Shown here in pieces: positions 32,509 through 42,974 of a DNA stretch of 64,000 nt. The position numbers and the translations under genes are program-made. The notes below the pieces were generated by a model. It was not told the DNA's origin, searched no databases, and worked only from the letters and a program-made list of their open reading frames with translations. Numbering within the stretch: the first letter of the stretch is position 1; each line of letters begins with the position of its first letter. The DNA is from Phytohabitans aurantiacus (GTDB taxonomy: Bacteria > Actinomycetota > Actinomycetes > Mycobacteriales > Micromonosporaceae), in assembly GCF_027923225.1 (NCBI RefSeq), contig NZ_BSDI01000017.1:62001-126000 (forward strand), in the 5' to 3' direction.

Positions 32509-33078
32509 TCATGCCGATGCGGAGTTGACCGACTTCGAGAAGAGCTCCATCATCGCCCTGCCGAACTGCGGCATGTCTGGCCACCCCCTACAGGAGACGA
32601 GGTTGCCGTCGACGACGTCGGGGGCGTCGATGACCGTCGCGCCCGCGTTCTCCATGTCGCCGGTGATCGGGGGGAAGCACGCCGTCTTTCGACCCTTCAG
32701 CAGCCCGTACACCGCGGGCACCTGCGCGCCGTGGCACACCAGCGCGATCGGGAGGTCGCGCGCGAAGAAGTGCTCGGTGATGCGCCTGACGTCGGCGTCG
32801 ACCCGGATCCACTCGGGGGCACGTCCTCCGGGGATGATGAGGGCGTCATAGCGCTCGACCTCGACCTCGGCCCAGGTCACGTCGACCGGCAACTTTCGGC
32901 CGTTCTTCTCCACGTAGGCGTCGGAGTTGGGGTCGAACTCGTGGATGACCAACTGCACGTCACGCATCGTCCGTGACGAGACGTCAACGTCCCAGCCGCC
33001 CTCCTGCACGCGATAGTAGGGGTACATCGTGTCGAGCTCCTCGGCGGCGTCGCCGGTCAGGAGCAGCGCTCTGGGCAC
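32509..33078 (-). CDS. DJ-1/PfpI-family protein
   Basis: This 189-residue protein has the class I glutamine-amidotransferase-like fold. The nucleophile elbow ALVCHGAQ gives Cys115 with adjacent His116, as in PfpI-type proteases, deglycases and glyoxalase III proteins. An acidic residue in the RAPEWIRVD loop (Glu89) is a possible partner. GTG 33078 was chosen because GAGGAGAAGCAG lies directly upstream; the frame opens 14 codons earlier. It sits between the GntR gene and the hydrolase. With a divergent alcohol/aldehyde catabolic operon, a role in removing reactive carbonyls is plausible but unproven. Confidence 0.85.
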   Translation of the reverse strand: MPRALLLTGDAAEELDTMYPYYRVQEGGWDVDVSSRTMRDVQLVIHEFDPNSDAYVEKNGRKLPVDVTWAEVEVERYDALIIPGGRAPEWIRVDADVRRITEHFFARDLPIALVCHGAQVPAVYGLLKGRKTACFPPITGDMENAGATVIDAPDVVDGNLVSCRGWPDMPQFGRAMMELFSKSVNSASA

Positions 33079-33112
33079 CTGCTTCTCCTCGCATCTGAGG
33101 GCCGGGTGATGT

Positions 33113-33137
33113 TGATCCAATCCGATCCGATCCGATT
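33113..33137. repeat. Short ATCCG tandem repeat upstream of the DJ-1 gene
   Basis: Between the GntR gene and the DJ-1 start, the sequence TGATCCAATCC is followed by three ATCCG-type units (to about 33137), then TTTTGAGTTAGCATT. The A/T-rich tail could hold a promoter for the DJ-1 gene. The repeat might be a regulator site or simple slippage. Confidence 0.35.
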
Positions 33138-33169
33138 TTGAGTTAGCATTCCTCGGCCCAGGCCGCCCG

Positions 33170-33913
33170 TCAAGCCTTCACCGGCATTCCATCCGCGTCC
33201 TTGACCTCGTCGAACAATCGCCGGAACCGCTCGCCGGACAGCAGGATGTGCCGACGCATGGCGTAGGCGGCGGCGTCGGGGTCACGTGCGGCGATCGCGG
33301 CCAGAACCTCCTCGTGCTCGGCCATGGCCAAGTGGGTGACCTGGGTGTCGTGGAGAAGCCGGAACAGGTGTACGTGCGCGTGCAGGCGAGCGAGCGCTTC
33401 GCGAATGACCTGGTTCTCCGCGCTCAAGGCGATGAGATCGTGAAAGGCGGCGTCGCGTAGCCCGAAGGCGCCATAGGCCACGAGCCCGGTGCCCCCCTCC
33501 AGCTCCGCCATCTCCTCCAGCATTCGTTGCAGACCGGCCACCTGCTCCGAGGTTGCGCGTTCGGCGGATCTGCGCGCCGCCGCGGGCTCGAGGAGCAGGC
33601 GGACCTCGAGCATGTCCTCGAATCGGCGACGGGTGATTTGGGGGGGAATGCGGTAACCAGCATGGGGCACACGCACGACCAGGCCCTCGGCCTCCATACG
33701 GTTCAGAGCGTCTCGGATCGGCGTCTGTGAGACCCCCAGCTCTCGCGCCAGGACGTCGATCGTGACGCGGGAGCCAGGCTCGATCCGTAGCGACATCAGC
33801 TGTCCGAGCAGCGTGTCGTACACCTCGTCGGCGAGCCGGCCGCGAGATCTTCCGGGCGGCATCCCGCCCGTCATGGCCCCATGGCCCGGCGCGATCGTCG
33901 CTTCGTCGTCCAT
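33170..33913 (-). CDS. GntR-family regulator with FCD ligand domain
   Basis: This 247-residue protein has an N-terminal winged helix (about residues 25-95: LADEVYDTLLGQLMSLRIEP, then DVLARELGVSQTPIRDALNR) and a C-terminal all-helical FCD domain (about 105-230). The FCD domain carries histidines (FHDLIAL, HAHVHLF, RRHILLSGERF) that usually bind a metal and a carboxylate ligand. FadR/FCD regulators typically respond to organic acids from the pathway they control. It lies between the divergent ABC/dehydrogenase operon and the DJ-1/hydrolase genes, and probably represses both until the substrate is present. Confidence 0.9.
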   Translation of the reverse strand: MDDEATIAPGHGAMTGGMPPGRSRGRLADEVYDTLLGQLMSLRIEPGSRVTIDVLARELGVSQTPIRDALNRMEAEGLVVRVPHAGYRIPPQITRRRFEDMLEVRLLLEPAAARRSAERATSEQVAGLQRMLEEMAELEGGTGLVAYGAFGLRDAAFHDLIALSAENQVIREALARLHAHVHLFRLLHDTQVTHLAMAEHEEVLAAIAARDPDAAAYAMRRHILLSGERFRRLFDEVKDADGMPVKA

Positions 33914-34258
33914 CGTGAGGTGAGGTCCCTTCTAGCGTCTTCGCGAACCTGTTGACATCGATCGCGACGCTGCTGCATGCTGACGCCCAATCGAATCGTA
34001 TAGGAAACGTGACGGACGCTAGCCGTCCTGAACCATCGCGGAACAGTCCTCCAGCGCCTACCTCGATCACCTAACGCTCCCCCTGAGCATGCTCGACGTC
34101 CTGCTCGGTTCGCCACCAGGCCGCGCGAGGACCGAAGGACGTCTCGACGTCGCGGGACGCCTCCCGCGACAGCCCGGCAAACACGCCTGAGACAACCCAG
34201 CACTCGGCGAAGCACGCGGCAAGGCCCCCGAGTCCCTACGCAGAAAGCAGGCTTGAAG
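33914..34258. promoter_or_regulatory. Divergent control region, GntR gene to ABC operon
   Basis: This 345-base interval holds no gene I can support. It has TTGACA at 33952-33957 on the plus strand, without a good -10 at 17 bases. An A/T-richer stretch, AATCGAATCGTATAGGAAACG (33989-34009), is the most promoter-like part. ATCGTATA within it recalls the TnGTnTACnA sites of FCD-type GntR proteins, but only as a partial match. The remaining 200 bases before the binding-protein gene look featureless. Confidence 0.35.
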
Positions 34259-35686
34259 ATGCGGTATGCGCAGCGAATAGGACGACTGCCCGTTTTCGGT
34301 CGAAAGGTGCGGCTAGCGGCGGCCATGCTGGTGGCCGCGACCGTGGCGGCGTGCGGCGGCGGCGAGGACGACGGCGCGGAGGCGAGCGCCCCCAAGGCGC
34401 CGGCGACCATCCCGACGCTCACCCAGGACCCGCTGACTCTCAGCTTCATCTGGTTCGAGTGGCCCCCCGCCCAGGCGCTGGAAGCCTTCGCGAACGCGGA
34501 GTACAAAAAGCAGCGGCCGAACGTCACCATCAAGGTCAACACCGTGCCGAACGCGAACTGGCACGACGCGATGTTCACCCAGTTCGCCGCGCGCAAGACC
34601 GACTTCGACATCGCGATCCTGGACTCGCAACACATCGGCGAGGCCGTGACGAACGGCAACATCCTCGACATCACCGACTTCGTCAAGCAGAACATCGACG
34701 TCAAGGCCTACAACCCGTACCTCCTGGCGGCCTACGGCCAGTTCCCCCAGGCGGAGACCGGGCAGCGCGACGAAAACGCCAGCCTGTACGGCCTGCCGCT
34801 GCTCGGCGACACCTGGACGATGATCTACCGCAAGGATCTGATCGGCGACAAGCCGCCGCAGACCTGGGACGAGATGATTTCGGTCGCCGAGAAGTGCCAG
34901 GCCGACAACCCTGGCGTCAGCGGGCTGGCTTTCCACCAGGCCAACGGCTCTGACGCCGCGGCCGTTACCTACAACACGGTCAACGGCGTCTACGGCGGCA
35001 ATCTCTGGAACTCCAAGGATCGCAAGATCGACGGCGTCCTCAACGACCAGGCGGGGCAGGAGGCGATGGACGTCCTGGTCAACAAGATGAAGCCGCTGAC
35101 CGCCAAGGGCTCCGGCAACTGGTTCATCGACGAGGTGAACGCGGCGGTCGCCCAAGGCAAGGCATGCATCGCGTTCCAATGGATCGCCGCGAGCGGCGGC
35201 CTGCTCGACCCGAAGCAGTCGACGCTCGGCACCTCGCGGGAGCAGATTCTCGACAAGCTGGGTTTTGCCACCCTGCCGAGCCAGAAGACGAACCTGGTGC
35301 CTCTCGGCGGCATGGGGATGCACATATCGGCCTACGCCGCCGAGGCGAACCAGGCGGAGGCCCTGAATTTCCTGAAGTGGTTCGAGCAGGCTGACATCCA
35401 GAAGAAGTGGGCCGCGGCCGGCGGCGTGCCATCGCGCACGGACGCCCTGCAGTCGCCCGAGTTCCTCAACGCCCAGCCGTTCAACAAGGTGTACGCCGAC
35501 TCGGTTCCGCGGATGCGGGACATGTGGAACGTGCCCGAGTACGCGCGCCTCGTCGACATCGAGAACACCAACGTGAACGCGGCTCTCAACGGCGCGAAGA
35601 GTCCGAAGGACGCGCTCGACGACATCGCCAAGGAGCAGCAGAAGGTGCTCGACTCCAGCGGCCGCAAGGGCGGCGGCGGGCTGTGA
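34259..35686 (+). CDS. ABC importer substrate-binding lipoprotein (family 1)
   Basis: This 475-residue solute-binding protein has an N-terminal signal and lipobox VAAC (cysteine near residue 32), then a two-lobed family-1 fold of the sugar/polyol type. Examples are FDIAILDSQHIGEAVTNGNI in lobe 1 and YGLPLLGDTWTMIYRKDLIG at the hinge region. ATG 34259 follows a weak AGCAGG; TTG 34253 is the frame limit. It leads an operon of two permeases, two ATPases, an aldehyde dehydrogenase and an iron alcohol dehydrogenase. The ligand is therefore probably an alcohol, polyol or glycoside oxidised after uptake. Confidence 0.9.
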   Translation: MRYAQRIGRLPVFGRKVRLAAAMLVAATVAACGGGEDDGAEASAPKAPATIPTLTQDPLTLSFIWFEWPPAQALEAFANAEYKKQRPNVTIKVNTVPNANWHDAMFTQFAARKTDFDIAILDSQHIGEAVTNGNILDITDFVKQNIDVKAYNPYLLAAYGQFPQAETGQRDENASLYGLPLLGDTWTMIYRKDLIGDKPPQTWDEMISVAEKCQADNPGVSGLAFHQANGSDAAAVTYNTVNGVYGGNLWNSKDRKIDGVLNDQAGQEAMDVLVNKMKPLTAKGSGNWFIDEVNAAVAQGKACIAFQWIAASGGLLDPKQSTLGTSREQILDKLGFATLPSQKTNLVPLGGMGMHISAYAAEANQAEALNFLKWFEQADIQKKWAAAGGVPSRTDALQSPEFLNAQPFNKVYADSVPRMRDMWNVPEYARLVDIENTNVNAALNGAKSPKDALDDIAKEQQKVLDSSGRKGGGGL

Positions 35687-36594
35687 GTGACCCCGTGGCG
35701 CCGCCCGCACCGGGTCGGTCCCGCCGCGTGAGCGACCGCTGGCTCGCCGTGGGCTTCATCTCTCCCGCGATGCTGCTGTTGCTGTCAATGTCGGTGTTCC
35801 CGTTGCTGTGGGCGTTGTACCTGTCTTTCACCGACTACTCGGCCACACGCGGTGGACCCGCCCGTTGGATCGGGTTCGGAAACTACACCGCCGTCCTGAC
35901 CTCGTCGCAGGTCCACCAGAGAGCCTTGACAACGTTGATCTACGTGGTCGGTGCGGTCGCCCTGCAGACCGTGCTGGGTTTCACCATCGCCTACCTGATC
36001 TCACGGCGCACGCACGGGCGAGGGCTGCTGACCACTCTGTTCCTGGTGCCGATGATGCTGTCGCCGGTCGTGGTCGGGCTGTTCTGGCGATTCATGCTCG
36101 ACGCGCAATTCGGCGTGGTCAACAGCATGCTCGGCTCGCTCGGCCTGGGGCAGGTGGAGTGGCTCACCCAGCGGCGAACGGCATTGCTTTCCCTGGTCGT
36201 GGTCGACACCTGGCAATGGACGCCGTTCATCATGCTCATCGCACTCGCGGGCCTTACCGCGGTCCCCAAGTACCTGTACGAGGCCGCCTCGATCGACCGG
36301 GCGTCGGAGTGGTTCCGGTTCCGCACCATCACTCTTCCGCTGGTGTGGCCGCTGCTCCTCATCGCCGTACTGTTCCGGGCCATCGAGGCATTCCGGCTGT
36401 TCGACCTCGTCTACATCCTCACCAGCGGAGGTCCGGGGGTGTCCACAGAGACGTTGTCGTTCCATGTCTACAAGGTCGCGTTCCTGGGCTTCAACACCGG
36501 AACCGCCTCGGCGTACGGGATCCTCATGGTCCTTGTCGTCATCATCCTCACGCAGCTCTACCTGCGCTACTTGAACAAGCTCAAGGAGGACTAA
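35683..36594 (+). CDS. ABC importer permease 1 (MalF/UgpA-like)
   Basis: This 303-residue membrane protein has six predicted helices of the type-I importer fold. The EAA loop that docks on the ATPase is at about residues 204-224 (YLYEAASIDRASEWFRFRTI). GTG 35683 overlaps the stop of the binding-protein gene as GTGA. Its stop overlaps the second permease start, with AAGGAGG just before it, so all parts are translationally coupled. Confidence 0.92.
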   Translation: MSDPVAPPAPGRSRRVSDRWLAVGFISPAMLLLLSMSVFPLLWALYLSFTDYSATRGGPARWIGFGNYTAVLTSSQVHQRALTTLIYVVGAVALQTVLGFTIAYLISRRTHGRGLLTTLFLVPMMLSPVVVGLFWRFMLDAQFGVVNSMLGSLGLGQVEWLTQRRTALLSLVVVDTWQWTPFIMLIALAGLTAVPKYLYEAASIDRASEWFRFRTITLPLVWPLLLIAVLFRAIEAFRLFDLVYILTSGGPGVSTETLSFHVYKVAFLGFNTGTASAYGILMVLVVIILTQLYLRYLNKLKED

Positions 36595-37504
36595 TGGCGG
36601 TTTCCGTCGACGACGCCGTGTCCGCCGGTCCGGTCCGGGATCACACGCCACCCGCGCGCCGCTTTGGTGGCCGGGGCCGCGCCGTGCTGGAGGTCGCGCT
36701 GCTGACGGTGCTGGCCGTCGTCATGCTCTTTCCGGTGCTGTGGATGGTCGAGACATCCATCAAGGAGAACCGGGACGTCTACGCCATCCCGGCCAAGTTC
36801 TTCGACTTCAAGGTCACTGTGGACCATTTCAAGGACGTGTTCGTGTCCTCCAGCGGTGGTCGCTCGGGCTTGTCCGTCTCGTTCCTCAACTCCGTCGTGG
36901 TCGCCGGGGTCTCCACAGTGCTGGCCACCGTGCTGGGGGTCCCGGCGGCCTGGGCCTACTCACGCTTCGCGCTGAAGGCCAAGAAGGACCAACTGTTCTT
37001 CATCCTGTCCACCCGCTTCATGCCGCCCGTGGTGGTCGTGATCCCGATCTTCCTCATGTACCGCCAGGTCGGGCTCATCGACACCCAGCTCGGTCTGATC
37101 CTCATCTACACCGCGTTCAACGTCCCGTTCACGATCTGGATGATGAAGGGGTTCGTCGACGAGGTGCCCGCGGAGTACGAGGATGCCGCCATGCTCGACG
37201 GCTACACCCGCTTGCAGGCGTTCTGGAAATTCACCCTTCCCCTGCTCGTACCTGGCATCGCCGCGACGGCGGTCTTCGCACTCATCTTCTCGTGGAACGA
37301 GTTCGTGTTCGCCATCTTCCTCACCTCCAGCGACGATGTGCGGACGGCCCCACCCGCTATCGCCGGCCTCATCGGCGGCACCACTGTGGACTGGGGTCTC
37401 GTGGCCGCCTCCTCCGTGGTGTTCGCCGTACCGGTGCTCGTCTTCGCCTACCTGGTGCGCAGGCACCTCGTCGCCGGTGTGACGCTCGGGGCGGTGCGAC
37501 GCTG

Positions 37505-37505
<1 letters not shown>
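36594..37505 (+). CDS. ABC importer permease 2 (MalG/UgpE-like)
   Basis: This 303-residue membrane protein has six helices and pairs with permease 1. The EAA loop reads EYEDAAMLDGYTRLQAFWKF (about residues 192-211). ATG 36594 overlaps the preceding TAA and follows AAGGAGG. Sequence features such as FSWNEFVFAIFLTS near helix 5 are standard for carbohydrate-uptake MalG proteins. It overlaps the first ATPase gene by TGATG. Confidence 0.92.
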
Positions 37506-38571
<1,066 letters not shown>

Positions 38572-38572
<1 letters not shown>

Positions 38573-39648
38573 TGGGAACCGTGTCAGTGCACGGGCTGTG
38601 CAAGTCCTTCGGTGAAGTCCAGGCCCTGGACGGGGTGACGCTGGACGTGCCGGACGGCGCGTTCTTCGTCGTGCTCGGGCCCTCCGGGGCAGGCAAGACC
38701 ACGACCCTGCGAGCGATCGCCGGCCTGGAGAAGCTTGACGCCGGGTCGGTGCATCTGGACGAGCGAGACGCGACCGGTGACACCCCGGCCGCACGCGACC
38801 TGGCCATGGTCTTCCAGAGCTACGCCCTCTACCCGCGACACACGGCGTACGAGAACATCGCTTCGCCGCTGCGGGCACGGCGCTGTTCTTCGAGCGAGGT
38901 CGCCGCCGCCGTCGAGCAGGTGTCGAGCCTGCTGCACATCGAACGTTTGCTCCAGCGTCGTCCCGCGCAGTTGTCGGGCGGTGAGATGCAGCGTGTCGCC
39001 CTGGCCCGGGCGCTGGTCCGTCGCCCGCGCGCGTTTCTCATGGACGAGCCGCTGACGAACCTCGATCTCAAGCTCCGCGTCGAGATGCGCACCGAGCTCA
39101 CCCGCATCCACCGGAGTCTCGGGGGCACCTTCGTCTACGTGACCAACGACCAGGTCGAGGCCCTGTCCATGGCCGACCAGGTCGCGGTCCTCAAGGAGGG
39201 GAAGGTGCAACAGGTCGGAACGCCGACCGAGGTGTACGAGCGTCCAGCCAACCAGTGGGTCGCGGGCTTCGTCGGGAGCCCGCGGATCAGCCTGCTCGCC
39301 TGCCACGTCGAGGGAGATCGCCTGGTCGGGGCGGAAGGCTGGACGCTGCCGCGGCCCCGTTGGACCACGGTTGAGGACGGTCGTCCGCTGCTGCTCGGCG
39401 TGCGCGCCGAGGACCTCTCCGTCGAGCAGCGTGGGAACGCGTCGTTGTCGGGTGAGCTCTACGGGCTTGAGCCGCTCGGTGACCGAACGGTGGTCGACGT
39501 CCGAGTGGGGACGAAGATCCTCAAGGTCAAGGCACGACCCACCGTCACCGGTACGCCGGGCGAGCGGCTGCTTGTCACGGTCGATCTGGACCGTGCGCAC
39601 CTGTTCGATGCGGACACCGGGCTGGCGCTGTCCGAGGCCGGGAGGTAA
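38572..39648 (+). CDS. ABC importer ATPase 2, switch histidine replaced by asparagine
   Basis: This 358-residue ATPase is a paralogue of the preceding one. Walker A GPSGAGKTTT, Q-loop VFQSYALYPRH, signature LSGGEMQRVALARAL and Walker B AFLMDEPLTNLD are intact. The H-loop reads VTNDQVEAL, so residue 192 is Asn where the catalytic switch histidine is expected. That would weaken hydrolysis at one of the two nucleotide sites and make the pair asymmetric if it forms a heterodimer with ATPase 1. A C-terminal OB-type domain is present. It overlaps ATPase 1 by TGATG; the aldehyde dehydrogenase starts nine bases after its stop. Confidence 0.92.
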
Positions 39649-39656
39649 GCGACGCG

Positions 39657-41117
39657 ATGAGTGACCCGATGAACGTCTTAGCGCCCGAGCACCGGCGGCT
39701 CCGGATTGGCGACGCCTGGCGCGACGCCGCCAGCGGAGCCACCTTTGCCGTCGAGGACCCGGCCACCGGCAAGACCATCGCCGAGGTGGCGGACGCCGAC
39801 GTCGTTGACGGGCTCGCCGCTCTGGACGTGGCGAGCAAGGCGATGGCGCAGTGGGCGGCCACCCCGCCGCGAAAACGGTCGGAGTTGTTGACCGCGACGT
39901 ACCGGGCGCTGACCGAGCGATCCGAGGAGGTCGCCCGGCTGATAACGCTCGAGATGGGCAAGCCGCTCGCCGAGGCTCGGGGAGAGGTCGCCTACGGCGC
40001 CGAGTTCTTCCGTTGGTTCGCCGAGGAGGCGGTGCGCGTCGAGGGGCGCTACAACACCGCCCCCGCTGGTGGATATCGCATCCTCACGGCGCCGAAGCCG
40101 GTCGGACCGTGCGTCTTCGTGACGCCCTGGAACTTTCCGTTGGCCATGGGCGCCCGCAAGATCGCTCCTGCGCTGGCGGCGGGCTGCACGACGATCACCA
40201 AGCCAGCAGGTCAGACGCCACTCACCATGCTGTTGCTGGCCCGCGTCATGGAGGAGGTCGGCGTTCCCCCGGGCGTGGTCAACGTGGTGACAACGAAGCG
40301 TGCCGGCGAGGTGGTCTCAGCCCTGCTCGCCGACCGCCGGACCCGCAAGCTCTCGTTCACCGGGTCGACCGAGGTCGGGCGCGTGCTGCTCCGACAGGCG
40401 GCGGACAACGTGCTGCGCACCTCCATGGAACTGGGCGGCAACGCGGCCTTGATCGTGTGTGCCGACGCCGACATGGACGTCGCGCTCGACGGTGCCATGG
40501 TGGCCAAGATGCGCAACATCGGGCAGTCCTGCATCGCGGCCAACCGGATCTACGTCGAGGAGCCGGTGCGCGAGGAGTTCACGGCGCGCTTCGCCGAGCG
40601 GATGGGCGCGCTTTCAGTGGGCCATGGTCTCGACGACGGCGTGGACGTCGGGGCGTTGATCGACGAGGCCTCAGCCACCACGATCGAGGAGCTCGTCGCC
40701 GACGCGGTCGATCGCGGCGCCCGTGTCTTGGTGGGCGGCGAGCGTCCGGATGGGCCGGGCCACTTCTACCCGCCCACGGTCCTCGTCGACGTGCCCGAAG
40801 ACGCGCGGATGCTGGAGGCGGAGATCTTCGGCCCGGTCGCGCCGATCATCTCGTTCACATCCGACGACGAGGTGATGGCGAAGGCCAACGACACCGAGTA
40901 TGGCCTGGTCGGCTACATCTTCACCCGCGACCTCCAGCGGGCGCTCCGGTTCACTGAGGGGCTACAGACGGGGATGCTCGGCATCAACCGTGGCCTGATC
41001 TCGGACCCGTCAGCTCCGTTCGGAGGCGTGAAGCAGTCCGGGATCGGCAAGGAGGGGTCGCACGAGGGCATCCTCGAGTACCTCGACCTCACCTACGCGG
41101 CGATCGACCTACCGTGA
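39657..41117 (+). CDS. NAD(P)-dependent aldehyde dehydrogenase (succinate-semialdehyde type)
   Basis: This 486-residue enzyme oxidises an aldehyde to the acid. The general base is Glu258 (SMELGGNAALIV) and the nucleophile is Cys292 (NIGQSCIAANRIY). The cofactor-binding segments FVTPWNFPLAMGARK and FTGSTEVGR are present. The sequence is closest to the GabD/succinate-semialdehyde group, which also accepts other short aldehydes such as glycolaldehyde or lactaldehyde. Placement after the importer and before the iron alcohol dehydrogenase suggests alcohol to aldehyde to acid in one operon. Confidence 0.93.
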   Translation: MSDPMNVLAPEHRRLRIGDAWRDAASGATFAVEDPATGKTIAEVADADVVDGLAALDVASKAMAQWAATPPRKRSELLTATYRALTERSEEVARLITLEMGKPLAEARGEVAYGAEFFRWFAEEAVRVEGRYNTAPAGGYRILTAPKPVGPCVFVTPWNFPLAMGARKIAPALAAGCTTITKPAGQTPLTMLLLARVMEEVGVPPGVVNVVTTKRAGEVVSALLADRRTRKLSFTGSTEVGRVLLRQAADNVLRTSMELGGNAALIVCADADMDVALDGAMVAKMRNIGQSCIAANRIYVEEPVREEFTARFAERMGALSVGHGLDDGVDVGALIDEASATTIEELVADAVDRGARVLVGGERPDGPGHFYPPTVLVDVPEDARMLEAEIFGPVAPIISFTSDDEVMAKANDTEYGLVGYIFTRDLQRALRFTEGLQTGMLGINRGLISDPSAPFGGVKQSGIGKEGSHEGILEYLDLTYAAIDLP

Positions 41118-41238
41118 CCGGCCTCCACCCGTGGGGCGGGACCCGGGCCTCACCACAGACGCGGCGCCGTCCCGGTCTCGCAGGCTACCTGGACATCCGC
41201 CCAGCAGATCGCCGCCGACGTTCCAGAGAGGCACCGAC

Positions 41239-42456
41239 ATGCTTGAGACCGTCCGCGGACCACGCCAGCTGATAGTGGGCGAAGGGGTCGCGCAGAACAT
41301 CCCACGAGTGGTGGCAGAGTGTGGCTCGCGAGTCCTCGTCGTGACCGACAGGGTTCTTCTAGGGCAGCCTCGCGTGGCCGAGATCGTGGCCGCCGTGCGG
41401 GAAAAGGTCGAGGTCGTCGAGGTGTTCGCCGATGCGACTCCGGAGGTGCCACTCGCCGATGTCGCCCTGGCCGCCTCGGCCGCCACGGAGGTGGACGCCG
41501 ACATGATCCTCGCCATCGGGGGTGGCACCGTGATCGACCTCGCCAAAATCGTCGGCGTCATCCAGCGCCACGGTGGGGCGCCGCACGACTTCTACGGCGA
41601 GTCGAAGGTGCCGGGGCCGACGATTCCTCTCGTCGCGGTCCCGACGACGTCAGGCACCGGCTCCGAGCTCACGCCGGTCTCGGTGTTGACCGACCCGGAC
41701 CGCGAGCTGAAGGTGGGGGTCTCCAGCGTCTACATCGTGCCCGACTTCGCCATCGTCGACCCCGAGCTCACCTACACCTGCCCTGCGACCGTCACCGCCC
41801 ACTCCGGCATCGACGCGTTTTGTCACGCGGTGGAGAGCTACACCGCCCGACCCCGGACCCACGGACCGCGCGACCCGGTGGAGCGGGTCTTCCTCGGCCG
41901 CAACCCGATCACCGATCACTACGCGCTCCTGGCCGCGGAGCGGATCTCCCGCAGCTTGCGCCGTGCCGTCCGGGACGGAGGCGACACTGACGCGCGCGCG
42001 GACATGTCCTATGGGTCCATGCTCGCCGGGCTCGCGTTTTCCCACGCGGGCAACGCGGCCCCGCACGCCCTCCAGTACCTCATCGGCGCAGCCACTCACA
42101 CGCCGCACGGCCTGGGCGTCGGGCTGCTGCTGCCCTACGCGCTGGACGCGGCCAGGGACGCCATCGGCGACCGGTTGACCATCCTCGCCCGGGTGTGCGG
42201 GCTCGACGTGACCGACGCCTCGGAAGCCGAGGCCGCAGATACGTTCCTCACCTGGCTCGACGGGCTCCTTGCCGACATCGGCATCCCTGCCAGCTTGGCG
42301 GACATCGGCGTGGCACGCGCCGACCTCCCGCGCTTCGCGGAGATGGCCAGCGGCATCACCCGCTTGATCCAGAACCATCCAGGCCCGACCGACACCGCCA
42401 GCCTGACCGCGATCCTCGAAGCTGCCTGGATCGGGGACCGGACCCGACACTCCTGA
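41239..42456 (+). CDS. Iron-containing alcohol dehydrogenase
   Basis: This 405-residue group III enzyme has the glycine-rich cofactor loop AIGGGTVIDLAKI and metal ligands in DAFCHAVESY and HTPHGLGVGLLLPYAL. The histidine-rich run SHAGNAAPHALQYLIGAATH precedes the last metal ligand. Such enzymes oxidise short alcohols, diols, hydroxy acids or maleylacetate-like substrates. ATG 41239 starts about 120 bases after the aldehyde dehydrogenase. It is the last gene of the operon; a weak imperfect dyad (ATAAC-CT and AG-GTTAT, 42540-42566) lies about 80 bases past its stop. Confidence 0.92.
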   Translation: MLETVRGPRQLIVGEGVAQNIPRVVAECGSRVLVVTDRVLLGQPRVAEIVAAVREKVEVVEVFADATPEVPLADVALAASAATEVDADMILAIGGGTVIDLAKIVGVIQRHGGAPHDFYGESKVPGPTIPLVAVPTTSGTGSELTPVSVLTDPDRELKVGVSSVYIVPDFAIVDPELTYTCPATVTAHSGIDAFCHAVESYTARPRTHGPRDPVERVFLGRNPITDHYALLAAERISRSLRRAVRDGGDTDARADMSYGSMLAGLAFSHAGNAAPHALQYLIGAATHTPHGLGVGLLLPYALDAARDAIGDRLTILARVCGLDVTDASEAEAADTFLTWLDGLLADIGIPASLADIGVARADLPRFAEMASGITRLIQNHPGPTDTASLTAILEAAWIGDRTRHS

Positions 42457-42570
42457 CCCCGCGGTTCCCGTGGACCCGAAGTCCTACGCACCGTCACCGG
42501 ACTGGAGATCTACTGAACCTGGCGATAACCGCGTTCTGAATAACGCTCTCGCGAAAAAAGTGTTATCCGC

Positions 42571-42580
42571 GAAAGCTTTC
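42571..42580. promoter_or_regulatory. LacI-type palindrome GAAAGCTTTC
   Basis: This perfect 10-bp palindrome sits in an unusually A/T-rich part (about 42530-42730) of the gene-free 42457-42974 interval. The CGnGAAAGCTTTC context resembles the CGAAA/TTTCG operators of actinobacterial xylan-utilisation LacI or ROK regulators. It probably belongs to the downstream secreted-enzyme gene. Confidence 0.45.
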
Positions 42581-42668
42581 AAACGTCGCCTATAGAAAAC
42601 CTGCGTTCCGCGTATGCGTTTGGCGGTTCCCTCTTGAAGGATCCAAAACAATCTGGCAATCTTTCAAG

Positions 42669-42699
42669 CATCGATGGGGAGCGTTCCCACACATCGATG
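42669..42699. promoter_or_regulatory. CelR/CebR-like operator flanked by CATCGATG repeats
   Basis: GGGGAGCGTTCCCA (42676-42689) matches the TGGGAGCGCTCCCA operator of cellulose and cello-oligosaccharide LacI repressors at 12 of 14 positions. It is framed by two copies of the self-complementary CATCGATG (42669-42676 and 42692-42699), 23 bp apart. It lies about 280 bases before the CBM2-bearing gene and suggests induction by cellulose-derived sugars. Confidence 0.55.
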
Positions 42700-42974
42700 A
42701 TTAGCACTCTTAGTCTGCCAATCGATACAGGATCGGTCCAGGCCGGAACTGTCAGTGCAGGCTGCCCGGCGGTCTAGCCCTTAACCCTCGGAAGGGCAAA
42801 CCACGATGTTGAGCCGCGCTTCATCGCTGGGCCTGTCGCGGCCGCGGCGGTGCTGGTCGTGGCCCTGGGGATGTGATGCAGAACGGCAACCCCGGCGGCT
42901 TCCGTCGGCTGCCAGTCGGGGCTCGCCGGCCGGTTTGGCATTGATTCGTACGAAAGGAAGCGAGACCACCGATC

